A DNA stretch of 64,000 nucleotides from Cristatella mucedo (taxonomy: Eukaryota; Bryozoa; Phylactolaemata; Cristatellidae). Of the stretch, positions 63,746 to 64,000 are shown piece by piece. Positions within the stretch are counted from its first letter, which is position 1; each line of letters starts with the position of its first letter. The position numbers were made by a program, and so were the translations under genes. The DNA is taken from assembly GCA_009760855.2 (NCBI GenBank), contig WPIO01000031.1:3695501-3759500 (forward strand), read 5' to 3'. The notes under the pieces were generated by a model. It worked only from the letters and a program-made list of their open reading frames with translations. It was not told the origin of the DNA and searched no databases.

Positions 63746-64000
63746 TTTAGATTTAATTTAAGTAACACGTTTGGCTGGCCGAAAATAATCATTTCAAGTA
63801 GGCTTATCGTCTTTTGTGTTATAGTCTCTATTTAATTCGCTGGAGTGACTTGGATATTCCGGGGGAAATTTGAAGCAACTGTCTAGCTGTGCTAGGTCTG
63901 TGTTACGACGAGTTTTCTCAGAACTTGTTTCTTTCAATTGGTATGCGATGTCTTAAGTCCTCATATAGGTTAAAAACTAACATATCAGCCGGTAGTAAGT
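63746..64000. other. Intergenic DNA, nothing recognised
   Basis: 255 bp to the window end without a recognisable repeat or coding segment. Confidence 0.5.

Overview
The window is animal (metazoan) nuclear DNA. Coding sequence comes in small exons with GT-AG and a few GC-AG introns. The introns carry L2/CR1-like LINE fragments, two tRNA-derived SINE families, a pogo-like transposase relic and very long TG runs. A marine invertebrate is my best guess; the species cannot be named from this sequence.

One gene dominates the window. From 649 to 52792 on the + strand I could link 38 exons (6,795 nt) into a single open frame of 2,264 residues ending at a stop. Every one of the 37 junctions is phase-compatible. 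The product is the C-terminal part of an RNF213 (mysterin)-like giant E3 ubiquitin ligase. It holds the end of the dynein-like AAA+ core (a P-I-P-L-I-N-R-L-E-K-H motif in exon 2), then a helical linker, a C3HC4 RING finger (exon 19), the large E3-shell domain, an RZ-type zinc finger split over exons 28 and 29, and the C-terminal domain ending in exon 38. The N-terminal half and the rest of the AAA+ core must lie upstream of base 1. Two introns (5750-7777 and 15993-17716) use GC donors, and two exons are only 41 and 35 nt.

The introns are a repeat graveyard. LINE-A (L2/CR1-like) copies lie in both orientations. A second LINE family (LINE-B) is seen at 13255-13925 and as scattered tails. SINE-1 shares its 3' hairpin tail with LINE-A. 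SINE-2 carries an 11-bp-arm palindrome between its A and B boxes. Long TG runs include one of about 1.05 kb (14116-15170).

Downstream of the stop (52793-64000) I recognise no gene. This part holds more SINE and LINE pieces, a second inverted copy of a 1.2-1.4 kb unclassified element that is also in intron 27, a CpG-rich stretch (about 55.3-60.3 kb) with diverged direct repeats, and a 505-bp minisatellite (58880-59384). Every unit of that minisatellite contains an ETS-type CGGAAGT core. It could be part of a promoter region for a gene outside the window, but no such gene is visible here.
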